From Bacillota bacterium (GTDB lineage Bacteria; Bacillota; Clostridia; Acetivibrionales; DSM-1351), in contig JAEXOY010000020.1 in the NCBI GenBank assembly GCA_023439045.1, forward strand, positions 1-64,000: 64,000 nt of DNA. The letters run 5' to 3'. The position numbers and the translations under genes were made by a program. This document shows positions 61,726 to 64,000 of this stretch, in pieces; position 1 is the stretch's first letter; every line of letters begins with the position of its first letter. The notes beneath the pieces are model-generated. The model had not been told where the DNA came from. It worked only from the letters and a program-made list of their open reading frames with translations, and did no database searches.

Positions 61726-62856
61726 GTGGGTGTTTTAAGGTTAATTCTAGCAATTACAGTTATACTTGCCCATGCGGGTTCCATATTTGGATATAGTGGA
61801 TTAGGTGGTTTAGTAGCTGTTCAAACATTTTTTATTATATCTGGATTTTATATGTCACTAATACTAAACGAAAAATATATTGGCACTAATAATTACAAAT
61901 TATTTATATCAAATAGGTTTTTAAAGTTATATCCAGTATATTGGACAGTTGCTATATTAGCAATTCTAGTAAATCTTGCATTAGCAATGTTAAATAGGAA
62001 TTCATTTTTCTTTACAAACTTTACAGATAGTAATATGTCTCCTCTTTCGTTTATTTATTTGATTTTTACTAATATTTTTATGTTTGGTCAAGATTCGGTT
62101 ATGTTTTTACAATTAAATCAACAGGGCATGTTAGAATTTTGTAAAAATTTTTTAAACTCAAACCCTAAGCTGTATACTTTTTTACTGGTTCCTCAGGCAT
62201 GGAGTTTGGGTGTCGAATTATTATTCTATTTAATTGCTCCTGTGATTGTTAGGAAAAGAACTTCTATTATTACAATATTTATTGCTCTAAGTTTAGCATT
62301 AAGAATATTTATATATTACAATGGGTTATATAATGACCCTTGGGTATACAGGTTTTTCCCTACAGAAGTAGCACTGTTTTTATTTGGTGCTATTTCATAT
62401 AAAATTTATGCAAATCTCAAGAACTCAAGAGAATGTTTAAAAAAATACTCAAAGTGGGCATGTTTTATAGCAATTATTATTACTTTGTTATATCAGTATA
62501 TTGACCTGTTATTTTCCGAAATTTCATTTGGACATGAGATGTTTAAGTGGATTTATTACATTGTAATAATGTTATCTATCCCATTTATATTTAGCTATAC
62601 TAAACGTTCAGAACTTGATAGGTATTTAGCTGAGTTGTCTTATCCAATATATATATCGCATATGTTGGTTTTGCAATTAACAAATATTATTATTAGTAGG
62701 TTTATTAATGGTAGAATAACTTATCTATTACCTATCTTGAGCATTATCTTCACTTTGTTATTCTCTATTGTTTTAGTAAGATTTATTATTAAACCAATGG
62801 AAAAGCTTAGGCAAAGAAGAATCAACACTAATAACAAAATAGAGATTAATATCTAA
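61726..62856 (+). CDS. Acyltransferase 3 family membrane protein
   Basis: A 376-residue OafA/YrhL-like acyltransferase with about ten helices. The conserved early His lies in TVILAHAGSIFG and the family segment VQTFFIISGFYMS follows. Helical C-terminus ends in KPMEKLRQRR. GTG 61726 follows TAGGAG. The family transfers acetyl or other acyl groups to surface carbohydrates; target unknown. Its surroundings are accessory. Confidence 0.85.
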   Translation: MGVLRLILAITVILAHAGSIFGYSGLGGLVAVQTFFIISGFYMSLILNEKYIGTNNYKLFISNRFLKLYPVYWTVAILAILVNLALAMLNRNSFFFTNFTDSNMSPLSFIYLIFTNIFMFGQDSVMFLQLNQQGMLEFCKNFLNSNPKLYTFLLVPQAWSLGVELLFYLIAPVIVRKRTSIITIFIALSLALRIFIYYNGLYNDPWVYRFFPTEVALFLFGAISYKIYANLKNSRECLKKYSKWACFIAIIITLLYQYIDLLFSEISFGHEMFKWIYYIVIMLSIPFIFSYTKRSELDRYLAELSYPIYISHMLVLQLTNIIISRFINGRITYLLPILSIIFTLLFSIVLVRFIIKPMEKLRQRRINTNNKIEINI

Positions 62857-62891
62857 TTTTATATCGTAATTGGTTTATTATACGAAGTAAT

Positions 62892-62957
62892 ACAGCTCAT
62901 CATGCGGTATCTAGGATTTCACCCTCCGGCACAAGATGAGCTGTTGCTTATAAGCAA
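62892..62957 (+). other. Inverted repeat with structured loop
   Basis: ACAGCTCATC (62892-62901) and GATGAGCTGT (62935-62944) flank a 33-base loop with relatively high GC. A 14-base palindrome TTGCTTATAAGCAA follows at 62944. There is no T-run directly after. Could be a structured RNA, an attachment-like site or a remnant. Confidence 0.45.
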
Positions 62958-62971
62958 TTAAATTATATCAT

Positions 62972-63005
62972 AAAAGGATTATCCAATAAAAGGATAGTCC
63001 TTTTT
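62972..63005 (+). terminator. Terminator downstream of the acyltransferase
   Basis: AAAGGATTATCC and GGATAGTCCTTT pair with one G-U and are followed by TTTTTATATT. Confidence 0.8.
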
Positions 63006-63029
63006 ATATTACAAAAAAGGGGGGACTAA

Positions 63030-63142
63030 AATGGTTTACAAATAGAGAGAGGTCTACTAGATTCATTTACTGAAGAACAAATGAAATTATTCCTTGAATA
63101 TGATAGCCTTAGACTCGAACAAGAATTGCATATAAATTTATA
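63030..63142 (+). pseudogene. Fragment of a small protein gene
   Basis: After a GGGGGG site, ATG 63030 reads only four codons to a stop. A shifted frame then gives IERGLLDSFTEEQMKLFLEY and DSLRLEQELHINL to a stop at 63142, a typical short charged helical segment. It looks like a frameshifted small gene of unknown family. Confidence 0.45.
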
Positions 63143-63176
63143 ATTATCGGTATATTATCGGTAAAATGCAAAGCAA

Positions 63177-63210
63177 AAGCCACCTTCAAATTATGAAAGT
63201 GGCTTGTTTT
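63177..63210 (-). terminator. Terminator of the tRNA-Pro gene
   Basis: On the minus strand AAGCCACTTTC and GAAGGTGGCTT pair with one mismatch, followed by TTGCTTTG. It lies 4 bases after the tRNA 3' end. Confidence 0.7.
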
Positions 63211-63213
63211 GTT

Positions 63214-63291
63214 GGTCGGAATGACCTGACTTGAACAGGCGACCCCTTGCACCCCAAGCAAGTACTCTAGCCAAACTGAGCTACATCCCGA
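63214..63291 (-). tRNA. tRNA-Pro (anticodon GGG)
   Basis: Read on the minus strand: acceptor CGGGATG pairs with CATTCCG (one G-U), D arm contains TAGCTCAGTTTGGCTAG, anticodon arm CTTGC-TTGGGGT-GCAAG gives anticodon GGG, and T arm has CCTGTTCAAGTCAGG. Discriminator A is followed by an encoded CCA. All arms fold without mismatch beyond G-U. Confidence 0.95.
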
Positions 63292-63349
63292 TTAACGCGT
63301 AAATCATTATAACATAATCGTTTTTTGTTGTAAAGACAGTTGTCTTTAG

Positions 63350-64000
63350 TTTGTCTTTAGTTTGTGATAATTTCACCCTTAAGATTATCGTATGATTATT
63401 TCACCCTATCATAAATAATGGTAATCTTAGGGAATGATATATACAATGACTGATGAGGAACTAAAAAAGTTACATGTTATCACTTGCGCATTAGAACAGA
63501 AGATCACAGTTTCAGAGGCTGCTAATGCACTGGGGTTGTCAGAGCGCCGTGTCAAACAGTTGAAAAAGGAGGTTAAAGAAAACGGCGCGGAATCCATTAT
63601 TCATGGAAATAGAGGGCGCAAACCAGTTCATTCAATTGATGACAAGCTTACTCAAAAAATTATTGAGCTTAAAAATTCATACAAGTATCAAGAAGCTAAT
63701 TTCCTGCACTTTCAAGAACTACTTGAGGAATATGAAAATATTAAGATTTCATACTCTGCTCTTTATGACATTCTCAATAATGCAAATATTAAAAGCCCCA
63801 AAAAACATCGCAAAACTAAGAAACACCATAGAAGAAAAAGAAAAGCAGCCGCTGGTATGATGCTTCAAGCCGATGGAACCCCTCACGATTGGTTTGAAAC
63901 TGGTGAGAAACAATCTCTACACGGTTTTATTGATGATGCTACAGGAACTATTACAGGTCTATACATGTGTGAGCGAGAATGTCTCCTAGGATACCTTGAG
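63350..64000 (+). mobile_element. ISNCY-type insertion sequence, 5' part
   Basis: The element appears to begin in the stretch with two copies of TGAT(A/T)ATTTCACCCT (about 63365 and 63391) and two of GTCTTTAGTTT. The transposase gene opens at 63446. The right end lies outside the window, so boundaries are unverified. It lies about 60 bases from the 5' end of tRNA-Pro. Confidence 0.6.
63446..64000 (+). CDS. ISNCY family transposase, truncated by window end
   Basis: ATG 63446 opens a frame of 185 codons that is still open at 64000. The N-terminus has a helix-turn-helix, ITVSEAANALGLSERRVKQL. A basic linker (KKHRKTKKHHRRKRKAA) precedes the catalytic region MLQADGTPHDWFETGEK with the first Asp and GFIDDATGTITGLY with the second. 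This fits the IS1202-like ISNCY group with DDE chemistry. The last Glu lies beyond the window. Confidence 0.85.
   Translation, partial: MTDEELKKLHVITCALEQKITVSEAANALGLSERRVKQLKKEVKENGAESIIHGNRGRKPVHSIDDKLTQKIIELKNSYKYQEANFLHFQELLEEYENIKISYSALYDILNNANIKSPKKHRKTKKHHRRKRKAAAGMMLQADGTPHDWFETGEKQSLHGFIDDATGTITGLYMCERECLLGYLE

Overview
The window looks like the chromosome of an endospore-forming, low-GC clostridium. The evidence is strong AG-rich Shine-Dalgarno sites, frequent TTG and GTG starts, AT-rich spacers, and a near-complete set of conserved sporulation genes in the order known from Bacillus subtilis: aroQ, an Xaa-Pro peptidase, efp, spoIIIAA-AH, an asp23-type gene, nusB, xseA, xseB, ispA, dxs, tlyA, argR, recN, spoIVB, spo0A. 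A cellulolytic-clostridium type relative (Ruminiclostridium/Acetivibrio group) is plausible, but I cannot prove genus from the sequence alone.

Layout. 0.1-3.2 kb: aroQ, M24 peptidase, efp and a small Cys/Asp-rich protein. 3.3-5.5 kb: a YtrA-type GntR regulator with an ABC-2 transporter, behind a perfect 42-bp palindrome. 5.5-6.4 kb: a frameshifted beta-propeller-like gene. 6.5-12.4 kb: the eight-gene spoIIIA operon. 12.6-16.9 kb: Asp23/AmaP/DUF2273, nusB, xseAB, ispA. 17.04-17.65 kb: a ~605-nt gene-free, GC-richer, structured segment that I assign to OLE RNA, followed directly by the gene for its membrane partner OapA. 18.4-27.2 kb: dxs, tlyA, nadK, argR, recN, spoIVB, spo0A. 27.4-39.6 kb: a two-component system, a membrane HtrA protease, an HD-GYP protein, glgA, nth, a long FtsA-like protein, a GGDEF cyclase and a membrane-anchored hypothetical. 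39.8-46.8 kb: a 23-codon spoVM, rpmB, recG, rsmD (apparent ATT start), coaD, a coiled-coil protein, ylbJ, a 49-codon orphan and ilvE. 47-53.8 kb: a TM1266-type regulator, an ECF S component, a lipoprotein, a MocR regulator with its operators, an aminotransferase, a cysteine-desulfurase-like enzyme and a 56-aa membrane peptide. 53.9-60.6 kb: two-component debris, zinc-ribbon membrane proteins and a Bce-type peptide-sensing/ABC module. 60.6-64 kb: decayed accessory genes, an acyltransferase, tRNA-Pro(GGG) and an ISNCY-type transposase running off the end.

How it fits together. The SpoIIIA channel, SpoIVB protease, Spo0A master regulator, SpoVM and YlbJ are successive parts of endospore development. 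OLE RNA and OapA sit between the two isoprenoid genes ispA and dxs and probably form the membrane RNP known from other Firmicutes. A second theme is genome-specific: many gene gaps, and several low-complexity protein segments, are filled with short degenerate tandem repeats of unrelated sequence. This suggests a genome prone to slippage expansion.
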